NCBI GenBank assembly: GCA_033085395.1 | Contig: JANQBS010000042.1 | Location: 62,001-126,000 of the forward strand | Direction: 5' to 3' | From: Xanthoparmelia taractica | Taxonomy: Eukaryota > Ascomycota > Lecanoromycetes > Lecanorales > Parmeliaceae | DNA length: 64,000 nt | In this document: positions 1 through 11,872 of the stretch, in pieces | Numbering within the stretch: the stretch's first letter is position 1 | Layout of the letters: every line of letters begins with the position of its first letter | Notes under the pieces: model-generated | The model's input: only the letters and a program-made list of their open reading frames with translations | Databases searched by the model: none | What the model was told of the DNA's origin: nothing | Translations under genes and position numbers: made by a program

Positions 1-2400
1 CTTCTAACATTTCTCTTCTTCTTCTTCTTCTTTCATACACACACATCTTGGTCACACACACAGACCATTTCTCTACATATATATCTCGGAGTTCTTTGAG
101 AACGATCAACGCAATTACTCATTACATCTCTTTTTCAAACATTGTCCACGCACATGATGCCTAATTTTTTCATGGCTTCTTATCCTTCTTCCTCTGGTAG
201 TCTTTGTGAGTAAAGCGGGAGCAACTCTCGCTATTACATGCTACAATGGACAAGTACCAGTCATAGGCCACTTAGAATTTGAAGGGACACTGGAAATTTG
301 TCCTTTTCATCATCATTTGGTACTTTATATTCCCGAGGATTCTTCGATGGGCGTAAGCAGTCGAATCTTCTTCGATTATCATATCCAACTCCTCCAAACC
401 ATGCTATGGTCTCTAAGCGAATCATCCATGCGCAGCCAAATCCAAATTCCACGGATACACAGACAGTGATTGCGGAGCCGGAATCACGGGCGCAATATTT
501 ACATATATATACCTTACCTTCACATGCCATTGGCCTACCTGTGCACCTTCACGCAACTGTCGACTTGCGCTTGGGACAACAACTTGCGAGGTAATAGCCC
601 TCGGTGTTGAAGTTTTAAAAGGATTTCATATTGATTAAATCGAATAGTATCACACGACTATAGTCGTGTGGGCCTCTGCAACGGGCGGCCAGACACAAGC
701 AAGAGATACTAGCGAAACCGGTATGTCCTAACTCGATGGGAAAATCCTTTATGGATGTATGGCTGATGTACTTGCTGTTGTAGCAAGTCTCGCGCGCAGG
801 CGCTCTGCATCCTACGCGTCCTCCTCTTCAACCTCCCCAGCCTACGTCGACACGACACAGAAGCACCAACTACCACAGCCTCACGAGTCGAGAAGGTGAT
901 GAAAGAGCTTGAAGTAAGGGGGACCGCTCGAGAGCATCGATCCTGGACTTTGGAGCTCGAGGGTGTGGACATGAAGTATCAGAGGGTTGAGAGGGGCCGC
1001 ACTGGTATTTTTAGTTCTCTGCTGCGGCTAGCTGATTGGTTTTCGAGAAGCATCTCATGATTTTGCAAAAGCTCCTACTTCAGCGAAGGGAAAAGCTCGC
1101 CTCGAGCGTAACATGCCCGCTACTGGGCCTAGTGACCGTTTATATCATTCGTCACGCTCCAGCGGTGTCAGACACCATCATCGATCGATTCGGCCCATCT
1201 CCGGTGCCAGGTTTTTAACAGGAAGAGCCGAGCCCTTGTTCGAAAATGCACTGAGCTATATATAAAGCAATCGCATCCCTCTCGAAGGTCCTTAACTCGG
1301 TGTGGATTCAAAACACCAGTGGAAAGTGCGAGCTGGATGAACACGGTGAAGGAAGAACGATGGCACGTCACCTGCTTCGAATCTCTCTGTGTGTTGGGGA
1401 AGCTCGCAAGCGCGAATTGCTGATTGACCCTACCCGGAGACGATATACCCGTCCTGGGGAGGTGTGCTAAATCTCCAGAGCATGCAGTGGAGACCAGTGC
1501 AGAGAGACCATCGAGCCAGCACCTTCCATGGAGTTTGGCCACTACATCATCGCGGCCGACGAGCGACGTATAGCGGCCTATCCTGGCAGAAGCGGTTACG
1601 GTTATTGTGCCACACATGGCGGTGGTAGCAGGGGTGGTTAGCCACGGGTAGTTGACTGGGTTTGCCGTGCGCGACCTTGTCATTAAGAAATGATCGATAT
1701 ACGTGGACGGTGGATGCATCATCCGGTTACCGTGCCGATGTGCGGATTACTCCCACACGATTATGGTCTTGGAATAGCGTGGTAGGAAACAATCAGATCA
1801 GGAATTTTAACATGGATCCTCCGTGCCCAGTTCGGTCTCGAGCGATGAGAAACAACGCAGCTATTCGACGACAGGCGAGCACATGGAGCGAATTTCCTGC
1901 CCAGTGTACCACGGCACATCCGCCTACCCGATGAACTTATCGAAGGACGCGATGGAAAGAGCCTGTACCTCACAGAGGTGGCTAGGAATTTCAGAGGGAC
2001 AATGTCTTGTGGTGAGATTGCCGAAATCTCGGCTGTCGATGTCCGAGGGGTGACGCTGCATGAGATGACGCAGAGGGTCTCGGCGATGTTGACGCCGAAA
2101 TATCAGGTGAGGAGAGTGGTGAGGAAGTAGCAAGGGCTAGAAGAGGATGGAAGGTGGAAGCTGCGGCACAAGGTCATGATTTTGGGGGGGTTCTCGCGAG
2201 TAGCGAGAAGGGGAATGAGATTCACCTCCATATATCAAATATACAACTGAATCAAGTCTCTTTGTGCTATATCATAGAATCCTCGGTTAAGTGTTCCCTT
2301 ATGTACTCGGTGAAAGGTCATGTACGCTGGCTGACCACCAGCCACACACTGTATGTATGTAAGTAAGTGAAAAGGCTTCTCACCACAATCATAGACCCCC
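1..2400. other. Gene-poor left end with possible decayed coding
   Basis: I could not support an intact gene here. The first 130 bases are pyrimidine-rich with TTC and CA runs. Two plus-strand stretches stay open and look protein-like but match nothing I recognise: about 780-1060 (contains V-E-K-V-M-K-E-L-E) and about 1856-2128 (contains G-K-S-L-Y-L-T-E-V). Both are interrupted on either side by stops in all frames. They could be remnants of one or two dead genes or exons of an unrecognised gene. Confidence 0.3.
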
Positions 2401-2419
2401 CCAAACCCTTCCCCCCAAC

Positions 2420-3742
2420 CTACCCCCTCCCAATCCTCCCCTCATAAGCCTCCCAAGCAGCCCTCCTATACCTCTCCGCCTCCCTCCCCCTATCCGTCGC
2501 CCCAAGAATCCCCCTCCCAACAATCACAACATCCACCCCATCCTTCCCAACCACCTGCTCAGGCCCCCTATACTGCTGCCCTTTCCCATCGCCCCTAACC
2601 ACCTCATCGCTCTCCTCTTTCGGCAACGAGATCCCAGGCGCGAACGTCAAGAACGCATCATCCGCTTCTTGGTTCAGGGACCGTTGCGCGATGAAGCCAA
2701 GTACGAAGGCTTGGTTGGCGCGCGCGGCTTCGATGCATGCGGTTGTGTATTCTGGTGTCAGGAGATTGCCTGCGGAGCTCATTTCCGCTAGGAGCAGGAG
2801 GCCGCGGGCGTGGGGTGGGGGGCCTAGGTCTTGGAGGGCTTTTTTTCGGTTTTGTGGTTTGTGTGAGTCTTTGATTTTGGAGAGTGAGCGCATTAGGTTC
2901 GCGGGGTGTGGTGGGGATGTGAGCTCGAAGGTTTGCGATATGGTTGTTGTAGCCGTGGTTAAGTTGCCGGCTTCTCCTTTCTTCATTGTGTGCGAAAAGA
3001 GTGTTTGTGGTGGAGTTGCACTCGTGCTGGGATCGGGTTTTGGAGGCGATGAGACGGGTATGGTTTGAGTGGAAGGTGCAGATGTTATGGGGGTAGGGAT
3101 GGAGTTGTTGGAGGGTTGGTCGAGGGGGTCTGCGGCACTGGTGCTGTCGAGGGAGGCGCGTGGGGTGCCGGCTGTTATTATTGTGTCGACGGATTGGTTG
3201 AGAGATGTGAGGCAGGAAGACGCAGCGGAATGGAGGAGAGAGACTATGGAGGGGCCAGGGAGGAGGTGGGCGTTTGTAAGGTGAGCCCAGGTGCATATGG
3301 CGAGGGGCCCGCGCGTGTATTGCGATTGGACGGTGTCTGTGTTACACCGGAGCGTCAGCCATTGAGGAAGCATTGAGAGTAGGGTCAACGCTGTTGGTGG
3401 GCGGTGTAGAGTGGGGCATGGCCTACTTCCAATATCCCCAAGTTTCCTATCCTCAAACAGCAGGAAACGCTTCCGTCTCGATATTGCCTGCAAGCCTGCG
3501 ATCGTCTTCTCCGACCAATCATCTATGATATCGGCGTGGGTCTTGAGAACGCAGATATGGTCGCCAATTTCTTCCGCGAAACTTAGCAGGTCATAGGTTG
3601 TATGGACATCGGCAGATACGCAGAGGTTGGATCGCTTTATCGAGATAAGGCTGAGGAGGTAGGTGGCTAGAGGGGACGAATTAGGGTGTTCGGCGCGCGT
3701 GGAGAAGGAAAGAGAAAGGTTGGGGTGCCTTCTGGAAGCCAT
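2420..3742 (-). CDS. pyrG: Orotidine 5'-phosphate decarboxylase
   Basis: This enzyme converts OMP to UMP in the last step of de novo pyrimidine synthesis, in the cytosol. The N-terminus (SNLCVSADVHTTYDLL) and the catalytic region (LLFEDRKLGDIG) with the Asp/Lys residues are clear. The C-terminal phosphate-binding end reads DVVIVGRGILGA. A 90-nt intron (3426 down to 3337, GTAGGC...ACAG) lies after LGDIG. Removing it restores the usual G-N-T-V-Q-S-Q-Y junction. Because 90 is a multiple of three and the intron has no stop, the unspliced frame stays open, so the real protein is about 410 aa, not 440. Residues ~190-290 are a low-complexity Ser/Thr/Pro insertion of the kind seen in filamentous ascomycetes and absent from yeast URA3. 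The last ~75 codons are strongly G-ending, unlike the C-ending codons before them. Confidence 0.93.
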   Translation of the reverse strand: MASRRHPNLSLSFSTRAEHPNSSPLATYLLSLISIKRSNLCVSADVHTTYDLLSFAEEIGDHICVLKTHADIIDDWSEKTIAGLQAISRRKRFLLFEDRKLGDIGSRPCPTLHRPPTALTLLSMLPQWLTLRCNTDTVQSQYTRGPLAICTWAHLTNAHLLPGPSIVSLLHSAASSCLTSLNQSVDTIITAGTPRASLDSTSAADPLDQPSNNSIPTPITSAPSTQTIPVSSPPKPDPSTSATPPQTLFSHTMKKGEAGNLTTATTTISQTFELTSPPHPANLMRSLSKIKDSHKPQNRKKALQDLGPPPHARGLLLLAEMSSAGNLLTPEYTTACIEAARANQAFVLGFIAQRSLNQEADDAFLTFAPGISLPKEESDEVVRGDGKGQQYRGPEQVVGKDGVDVVIVGRGILGATDRGREAERYRRAAWEAYEGRIGRG

Positions 3743-4176
3743 TGCGAACTAAACTTGAGAAGGAAGAGTGGGAAATGTTCGTGCCTCTGGAGTGTTGATT
3801 CAGATGGATGATGGTAAGCTTTTGATATTGGAAATGTTGGAAGCAGGCCCGACAGAGATTGGTATCCAATCAGCGATCAGGGCAGTTTCTTGGACTAAGA
3901 CAAATACAGATTGACATGAGCGCCGTCGGAAGCTTAAATTCACCTCTTTTCCTTCGTCATCCTTCGAAAGCAGGAACAAAATGAGTATCAACAGTTTGAA
4001 GGTCTTATGTTATACAGTAGCTGCATTCGGTCTAACCAATACAGATACAGTGAAATATGCCCGCTCAATCTATGGCTGGGTTTCTGTGCAAGCATATGAC
4101 CGACGCCTGGGTATAATTGCTCAAAATGCTCAGGGCCTTCACGGACGCCTAATGTCATGGCCGTACATCGTCCTAA
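3743..4176. other. Intergenic, pyrG promoter side
   Basis: This 434-bp stretch separates the start of the decarboxylase gene from the stop of the upstream minus-strand gene, so it should hold the pyrG promoter. I see no convincing gene or motif in it. Confidence 0.4.
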
Positions 4177-6139
4177 TCATGCCAAATGCACACCAGCGGT
4201 CCTAAAGGATATGTCGTCAATGTCCATCCATTCCGAATCTCCGGCCCTGCGTCCATCTTCGTTCGTGGACTGTTCAATGGGATGTAGCCCCTCACTATTG
4301 CTTGCAAGGTCACCAATCGTTCGATGGCTGCTTCTTAAAGGATAACGTGACTGGCGAGGGTGGTTGATGCTCAGATTCGGACCGGAAGTCGGCACGTATC
4401 TGTCACGATTCCTCCTTAAGGGGTAACGTGACTTGGCAGGTTTTTCAATGCTCGGAATTAGACCAGAAGTCGGCATGTACCAGTCATGCCCTTTCGGCTC
4501 TAGCTCCACATGGTCGCCAATAATATGACTATCTTTAGGTATCTTGCCAAATGTTGGGTAGTCGCTTCTCAGGACACGCGGCTTGGGCAATTGAGCGTCA
4601 CTCGGTTCGTAAACGGGCGCGTATGTGTCAGGTTCTTTGGGCTCCAATTCTACCCCATTGTCAGTGATTCTCAATTTCCTGTTTCCTCCTTGCTTTGTTG
4701 GCTTTAATGGATTCTTGTCCTGTCTTTTGTGTACGTTTTGCGAAGGTATCCTCTGTCCGGGCCCCTCTTGCTGTTCAGTATGCAAGCGGAGAGCATCTCT
4801 TCTCCTTTTTTTGTTCCCAAAAGTTTTGCGGGCCAATTTCTCTGCCTTCTTCTGGGCACGTCGTTGAGCGGCCTCCATTCGTGCTGTCGCTTCGCGTTCT
4901 TTTTCGTTTATGCGCAGTCCATTAAGAGCTTCAAGGACTTGGGCTTCAGAGGCAGTAGTTGTCTGTGCCTTACTTGTTCGGATGCGCCGTTGCCGATTGG
5001 CTTCCAATATCGCCGCTGAATCTTTGGGTACCGGCGTCCGCAATACTGAAACCCCGGCTTGAGAGCTCGGCGCGCGCCATGAGTCCGCAATTGCTTGGAC
5101 CTGGCCGTGTACAACTTCTCTTGCTGCGAGCTTGGCATCTTGCCCCTTTTTGGCTGCTAGTATTGCGTCATACTGCGTCAGACGATGTCGGATATGGGCA
5201 TTGACGGCCAGCTGGACTTTTATGTTATCTTCTAGAGTTCCTGATCGTCCTACACGACCGCTTCCTTTCTGGAAGCCATGCTCCAGAATCTCCGAACACG
5301 CACCCTCAGGCATTTGAGGGAAGAATGTAAGAAGCAATTTGTGAGCTCGCACATGGTCGCGACTGTCTTTGGCTGCTACCGCTTTGTGGCGTTCTTCTTC
5401 TAGTTCGGGAAGTTCGGATTCAGTATTTGCTGTTCCATAGGACAACCTCAAATAAAACTCATCCAAATTTTTGGCCGGGCTCTCGCTTCGGAGGCAGGAG
5501 CTTGGAATACTCTTGGAGGACGATCAACTGAAACTCCATGAGTGTTCGGAGCAGTGCCCCCAGATACAGATGTTCCTTGCCAAGCAAGCGAGAGCCCAGA
5601 TCGGCAGATACGAGATAGTGAGTAAAAGGAAATGTACGGCTTTCGGAGAATGATCCAGTATTCAGGTCTGCGCACGAAGTGGAGTGTAACGAAGTCAAAC
5701 GTACCAGTGACAGCAGCGTCTTCCTTGACTGCTTCAACGATTTGTTGAAAGCAGTGGATACCCAGTCTTTCATTTGTTCTGCGATGCTAACAAAGGTGAG
5801 CTGCGGACGGCGCATAGCCTTGGGGACCCTACACAGACAATCCATAGCTTTCTTCCGGATACGCTCGTCAGACTTCGACTGTTCCAGCGTTAGAAAAACA
5901 ATTCGAGCCAACATCTCAAACTTTTATACCAATGTCGAGTAACGTAGATATCTCCCTTGGGAACAAAGACGTAGCCTGGAGGGGGTTGTTCTGGATTATA
6001 GGATAGCTGCAATACGCAGAATCAGCTTGACCTTACTACTCATTGCCCTTAACACGCCGAAATTGGAAGGTTTTGGACGTACACTCTCAAAGGCGTGCTG
6101 CAATAAAGCTGTCGGCTGGGAGGTCTCGAGTGAACTCAT
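4177..6139 (-). CDS. DUF2293 domain protein, multi-exon
   Basis: This is a fungal DUF2293 protein of unknown molecular role. Exon 1 is 6139-6083 (starts MSSLETSQPT), followed by an intron opening GTACGT. Exon 2 is 6006-5930 and encodes the family N-terminus (PPPGYVFVPKGDIYVTRH). A 51-nt intron (5929-5879, branch CTAAC, acceptor CAG) follows. Exon 3 begins at 5878 and restores RHCRSLT. The main domain is in the last exon, with FFPQMPEG, KGSGRVGRSGTLEDNIKVQL and AHIRHRLTQYDAIL. It is followed by a Lys/Arg-rich stretch and a C-terminal tail. The tail carries imperfect repeats: ELEPK-x2-D-x-Y-x-P units and two copies of PTSG...SI...P...SRYPLR. The splice pattern between about 5830 and 5460 is unresolved. 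Three frames overlap there, and a donor at 5704 (GTACGT) with an acceptor near 5509 is only one option. The last exon joins in frame through AKNLDEFYLRLSY. Confidence 0.8.
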
Positions 6140-6597
6140 GGTTGAGAGTTAAAGCGGGTGACAATTTTACAAGCCACACTATGTGTAGCAAGTCTATAAT
6201 TTCGTTGTAGAACTTATGCAACAACAAATGTTTTTGTGTCGGCTAGCCCCGATCAATCCTACCCTAACTTAACCATATTTGGGGCAGCTAGGGCTAGGGC
6301 TTAGGGCTTAGTTCGTGGGGGTGAAACCTGGCCTGCATATTTTAGTATTCCTAAGATTCACGTCTAAGATGCAAGACTGAAAGTAAAATGTCAAGAGTTA
6401 GCGAAACGATACAGGCTTACACACGTGACTGGCTTATAAGCGCAGCAATCAGAGAGTTTTAAGGAACAACTTTTTTCCAAAATCCCTTTTTGTCGAAGAA
6501 CGCCAAGACTTCTTGCGCTCATGATATCGGAAAACGCGTACGAGTACCAAGCCGCGTTTACTCGATGAACCTGGCTTCACAAGAGTAGTGATATAAG
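6140..6597. promoter_or_regulatory. Divergent promoter region
   Basis: This 458-bp region separates two divergently transcribed genes (DUF2293 leftward, histidine kinase rightward), so it should contain both promoters. It includes the telobox-like motif listed separately. I see no other clear element. Confidence 0.45.
6241..6312. repeat. Telomere-like / foldback motif
   Basis: CTAGGGCTAGGGCTTAGGG at about 6288-6306 resembles interstitial TTAGGG repeats. ACCCTAACTTAACC at about 6260 supplies the opposite orientation, and GCTAGCCCC pairs imperfectly with GGGGCAGCTAGG. A similar set of words occurs at 50841-50906. It may be a telobox promoter element or a short foldback repeat. Confidence 0.4.
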
Positions 6598-9500
6598 ATG
6601 GCAATGGTAGCGCCTCTGGATACGAGTCCGTCGAAAATTGATAGCACCAGAGAGCACGAGCTCTACCGTTACTTCCAGCCTCCCGAATCCCCTACACAAC
6701 AAGACACTCTCAGCGTCCATGCCGCGTCTTCACCCAATACCACACTCACCGCTTTGGTGCAATTGTGTGCACTCCGACTGCACGCAAAGAGGGCGATGAT
6801 CAGGTGGGTTGCCTAGGATCAGCGCTGGATTCGGAGCTAATTTCGCTCGAAGCTTGATAGACCGGGAGAAGCAGTACTTTGTTGCCGAATCAACCAAGAC
6901 ACTCGACCTGGTGAATAACAACAATTCGGAGGAAGAGGGCGATGGACTGTGGTTTGGGTGTGGGACCGTCAACAAATCTGGGAGGCTATGCGAAAGGACG
7001 ATCGAATTACCGCCGTCGTTGCCCTCCTCTCCGTCTTTGTTCACCGTCACAGACCTCTCGAAAGACGAGCAATTCAATCGATTGCCTTTCGTTGCCGGAG
7101 CTCCATACTTCAAATACTATGCGGGAACCCCTTTGACCACGAGGAAGGGGATCAACATTGGCTCTCTGTTCGTTCTCGATGACGTAGTACGACCTCCCCT
7201 CAGCAACCATCATGAGCAATTCCTTGCTACTATTGCGCAGACGGTCATGAAGCAAATGGAACTCATCCAGGAGGCCGACGAGCGCAAGAAGGTGATGAGG
7301 CTTTCTCTGGGCATGAACGCCTTCGTGGAAGGAAAAAGCAGGCTCGTGCTCGATGACCTGACACACAAGTCGGGCATGGCTCCGAAAGATCGCTCTGATG
7401 TTGATACGGCGTTGAAGAAAAGGAGGACTTATAGCGGAGACACATCGCAAATGAGCAACAACGGGCCTCATAGTGACCAAGACTCCTCGCAAGAGGACTC
7501 TGATTTCGGCAACCCAAGCAGGACTGCGGATTCAAGTCATCGGATAACGTTTGCAAGGGCAGCAAACATCCTTTGCGAATCTCTAGATGTCCGGGAAAGA
7601 GGAGGCGTCGTGTATTTTGACGCAACATCGCGGCATCGTACAAAGAACAGTGACTCCCGTGAGCGAATATCCCAAAGACCCGCCGAGATTGTTAGCTACT
7701 CTACGCCAGAATCGCCTCTCGGCTTAGGAGACCAATCACATGAGCTAAAGTCTTTCAAGCCTGTGGACGAGGATCTGCTGCACAGCTTGTTGGCCCGGTA
7801 TCCTCGTGGGAAGTTGTGGTCCTTTGACTCGGATGGCAGCTTATCTTCGTCGGAAGAGGAACCCTTCTCTCCTACCGAACGAACCAGGCCGGAAGATAGC
7901 GGACAGATACGAGCCAAGAGGAAGCACATTGAGGCGATGCTTCTCCAAAATCATTTTCCGGGTGTTCGCCAGTTGATCTTCTCCGGACTATGGGATGCTT
8001 CTTCCAGCCGCTGGTTCACTGGTGGCTTTGCCTGGACTACCTCTAGTCGCCAGATGTTTTCGAGGGATACAGAGCTCAATTTCTTTATGGCCTTTGGAAA
8101 TAGTGTCATGGCAGAAGTCTCTCGGTTGGCATCGATCGCGGCAGACCGCCAGAAAGCGGACTTTATAGGATCCATTTCCCATGAGTTTCGCTCACCCTTA
8201 GTAAGTGGATACTTCATTCAGGTGTGGACGATCTGCTAAACATGCTTAGCATGGCATACTTGCTAGCGCAGAGTTCTTAGCCGACACCGAAGTAGATGCA
8301 TTCCAAAGTAGTTTAGTCGACACGATATCCTCATGCGGGCGTACCCTTCTCGATACTATAAACCATATACTCGATTATAGTAAAATCAATTCATTTGAAA
8401 GAAATTGGCGCAACGTACGCAAGCCTGGTTTAAGGGCAAAAGCAGCAGCAAACCGACGAATCGCTGGCAAGGAAGCTCCTCCAATGATGAACATCTACGC
8501 GACAGTCGATGTCGCAGCAGTCACTGAAGAAGTTGTTGAAGGGGTCTACGCAGGCCAGATCTACCAGGATATTAGCTCGACAGAAGCGACCGACTTCTCT
8601 ATTGGAGCCAAAGCTGAAGCCCTTGATCGCTTAAATTTTCGGGATCAGTCCCGCGTGAAAAAGGCCGGCGTCGCGAAGTCGGTAGAGGTCATACTGGACA
8701 TTGACCATGAGAACTACATGTTCACGACCCAGCCCGGGGCATTGAAGAGGGTAGATATCTATGACTTGCTCCATGGAGTGCTGACATTGACACGTCTCAG
8801 GTTATTATGAACATCTTCGGAAATGCGCTCAAGTATACACAAAAGGGCTCGATTGTTGTCAAATTAGCTCTAGATCCTTCGCACAATGGTGTAATGGAAG
8901 ACACGGAGAGGATGTTGGAGATCAGGGTAATAGATACAGGCAAGGGCATTTCCCCCGATTATCTTAAGACAAGTCTTTACAATCGTGAGTCACCGGGCTA
9001 TTATCTCTTTTCGGAGCTCTGACCTTCTGAAGCGTTCTGTCAAGAAGACGTGCTAGCAAGCGGTACTGGGCTTGGTTTATCTATCGTCAAGTCGATTCTC
9101 ACGATGCTCAGTGGTACTATCGATATCCAAAGCGAATTAGCGAAGGGGACTGACATCACGATTCGCATACCACTGTCACGCCTGCCAGGGACCGAAACAC
9201 CAGTGTCCACTCCAAGTACTGATCCATCGGTCGATGGAGGCTCTCACGGTGACTCAATGCTTGTGCTCCAATCTGACTATGAGGCAACAGTAGTCGCTTT
9301 GTATGCTTTTCATTCCAATGAGGATACGAGTAAGATGACAGATGCGGGCCGTACGCTCAGAAAATATGTCGAAGATTGGGTACGTACCCTCTAAGATGAT
9401 CTTTCCTGTTCAATTTGGTATGGTGCCATGAGACATCTCTGAGGGAGCAAGGAGAGCTTCTACTGCTGGCACTTGCCATGCACCTCCAAATTTCTATCTG

Positions 9501-11053
9501 GACTAGGAAAAGCTGACCCTATGCGTAGTTTGGACTTAGAGTGTGCTCCTCGCTTTCTGAGTTGACGTCAAAGGATCTTATAGTTGTCGACGAGAAAGAC
9601 TTGTCTAAACTTGTAACGCAAAACGTTACTCATCTGCCAACTGTTGTGATATGCAGCAATTCCACCCGCTCTCAGGCCGCATCTCGTCAGAACATGCCAG
9701 CCGTTACGGAATTGGTATCGAAACCGTTCGGGCCACACAAACTCGCCAAATCTTTCAGACTGTGCTTAGACAAGGCAAGAAACTACCGTTTGGGTCTGAC
9801 CCCGGTGGTAACACCCTCGAGTGGGGATCCAGGTGCTTTGGAGGCAGATACTGCATTACCAGATTTGAAGCATCTAACCCTCGAGACTGAAGATGTGCTG
9901 CGCCCCCTAAGTGTTCAGACCAACGGAATTGTAACAGCGAGCGACTCAGACAATGCTCAGATGGCTATCGACCATTCAGCCGCCGACTCTGCAAATGGTA
10001 CCAGCGGAGACGTGACAGTGACTGATGGTCAAAATTTCCCATTCCCAGACCAAAGTCAGAACGATACATCCGAGACAAGCCCTACATCACCTCGGTCGCC
10101 CCGGAATGAGAATATAGCACCATTCGACCGAGCTATAGGCGATTTCACTAGGCGCGATTCCAGGCGTCCTCCTCTAACATGGAGGATGACAGAACCGGCG
10201 GTGATAACAGCTTTCCCGCGCTTGCCTGATCTTTCGTTCCACAACTCCTCAGCTGTTACCAAGCACGGCGAGACAGCAACAGTTGCAACAGAGGCGCCCT
10301 CGAGCGACGCATCAAAAACGCGAAGGGGGGATGGAACGACTTCTTCAACCCTCAAGACGTCGAGTACGGCTCCTCACGACAATGCGACACCAAACGAGAC
10401 GCTCAAAGCGCAGCCCGCGGAGCGAGAAAAACGTCCCCCGAGATTACTCTTGGTAGACGACAACAAAATCAACCTCCGTCTACTGGAAACCTACATGCGG
10501 AAGCGAAAGTACAAGTATGTCGACTCGGCCGAGAACGGCCAATTGGCCGTCCAGGCCGCCGAAGCCCATGAGCACGGCTACGACATCATCTTCATGGGTA
10601 AGTCCTTCCTCCCCTTCCTCCTCCCCCCTCATGCTCCTCCTCCCAAGCCACCCCGCCCCCTTTCCCCAAACCCCCCAAATTCAATCCCAACCCAACCCAG
10701 CCACACAATTAACACACACAACAGACATCAGCATGCCCATCCTAAACGGCTTCGAAGCCACCCGCGCCATCCGCGACATTGAAGAAGCCCGCCGCGCCCG
10801 CGCCCACGCACCTGATAATACGACTCGCACCAACGACCCCCGTCAAAACAACACCCCCGCCCCTTCTTCACCCGCCCTCATCATCGCCCTCACGGGCCTC
10901 GCCTCCAGCAGAGACCAAAGCGAAGCCTTCACCAGTGGCGTCGACCTCTTCATGACGAAGCCCGTTTCGTTCACGGAGGTCGGGAGATTGCTGGATAATT
11001 GGGAGGCGCATGGTGGTGGTGGGGGGGTTGTGAAGGGTGTGAAGGGAGAGTGA
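6598..11053 (+). CDS. Hybrid histidine kinase (GAF-HisKA-HATPase-REC)
   Basis: This is a two-component sensor kinase of about 1327 aa, expected to autophosphorylate and pass phosphate to its own receiver domain. Seven exons fit exactly: 6598-6803, 6853-8200, 8250-8750, 8801-8984, 9033-9379, 9529-10597 and 10725-11053 (3984 nt). The first join restores RAMISLIDREKQYFVAEST. Domains in order are: a GAF-like sensor at residues ~45-235; a disordered Ser-rich stretch; HisKA with FIGSISHEFRSPLHGIL (His about 511); HATPase with N box IFGNALKYT, G1 IDTGKGIS and G2 GTGLGLSIVKSI (~690-790); a long Ser/Thr-rich linker; and a receiver at ~1165-1315 (LLLVDDNKINLRLL, IIFMDISMP with phospho-Asp about 1219, Lys in MTKPVS). 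There is no signal peptide or membrane segment, so it is probably cytosolic. The signal sensed is unknown. Confidence 0.93.
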
Positions 11054-11872
11054 AAGAGACCCCCGAAGTGGGGGCCCTTGGGGTGGGGAGGGGGGGTGGT
11101 GAGTGAGTGACTCTTTTCTTTTTTTTTTTTTTTTTTTTGCATACCAAGCATAGCATTTCCAGTTGCATATGCATAACGTATAGAACCATTTTCTTTTTTC
11201 TTTTTTTCTTTTTTTTTACGAAAACGAAAAAGGGCATGCATTGCATTTGATACCAAGGAGGGATGGAAGGGAGGGCCGCCCAGCTCTACGTACGCTACGC
11301 TTGAGGTGGTGTTTTGGATTGAGTTGAGCGAGCGTTTTTTTTTTTTTTTTTTTTTTTTTTGTACATAGATAGTTTAGGCTGCAGGCTGGGTTGGGTTGCG
11401 TTGATGACTAGGCGTATGATAGATAGATAGATAGATAGATACCTCAAGGACTGACTGTCCTTGGGTGTAGGTAGCGCTTGTACATAATTAAAGAAAAAGA
11501 AAACAGCATTTCTTGAAGAATCGGAACCGACACGACATGTTTCGAAGCGAGTTGTATTGTATTGATTCATTGTACGAAAGGACCGAGATGCAATTATAAG
11601 ACATGTAATGTTGGCTTTATTGCTGGCCGAACAACCCGACATTTGTATACCCAATGTAATCGGTTTCGCATCGAGCTGTACATGATCTCTAAACCGTGTA
11701 TCCAAACTCGCTCATAGTTGTGTGCGCCCTCAAAAAAGGCACCTTTTAAAACGGGTATATACTCACGCCATGGAGGGCCATGTATCCACAATCATTTCTT
11801 TGTTTTCCGCTCGATAAAACAAATAAAAGAGGTGTTGAACGTACAGCCGAGCCAGATTTAAGCAAAGGGGTA
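11054..11872. other. Convergent intergenic region with simple repeats
   Basis: This region lies between the 3' ends of the kinase and the PHD-finger gene. It holds a T run at about 11119-11138, a 26-T run at 11335-11360 and a GATA microsatellite. These probably lie in or near the two 3' UTRs. I see no gene. Confidence 0.6.
11418..11441 (+). repeat. GATA tetranucleotide microsatellite
   Basis: About six uninterrupted GATA units are visible in the convergent intergenic region. Confidence 0.9.

Noticed and set aside
1168..1722. 184-residue minus-strand frame near the left end
   Set aside because: No domain, signal or splice context; composition not convincing.
2658..3296. 212-residue frame overlapping pyrG
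   Set aside because: Pro/Arg/His-rich alternate frame of the decarboxylase insertion.
6288..6311. TTAGGG-like repeats as evidence of a chromosome end
   Set aside because: Only three or four degenerate units inside a gene-dense region; not a telomere.
11335..11360. T run as a retroelement tail
   Set aside because: No coding relic or target-site duplication nearby; simple homopolymer at a convergent 3' region.
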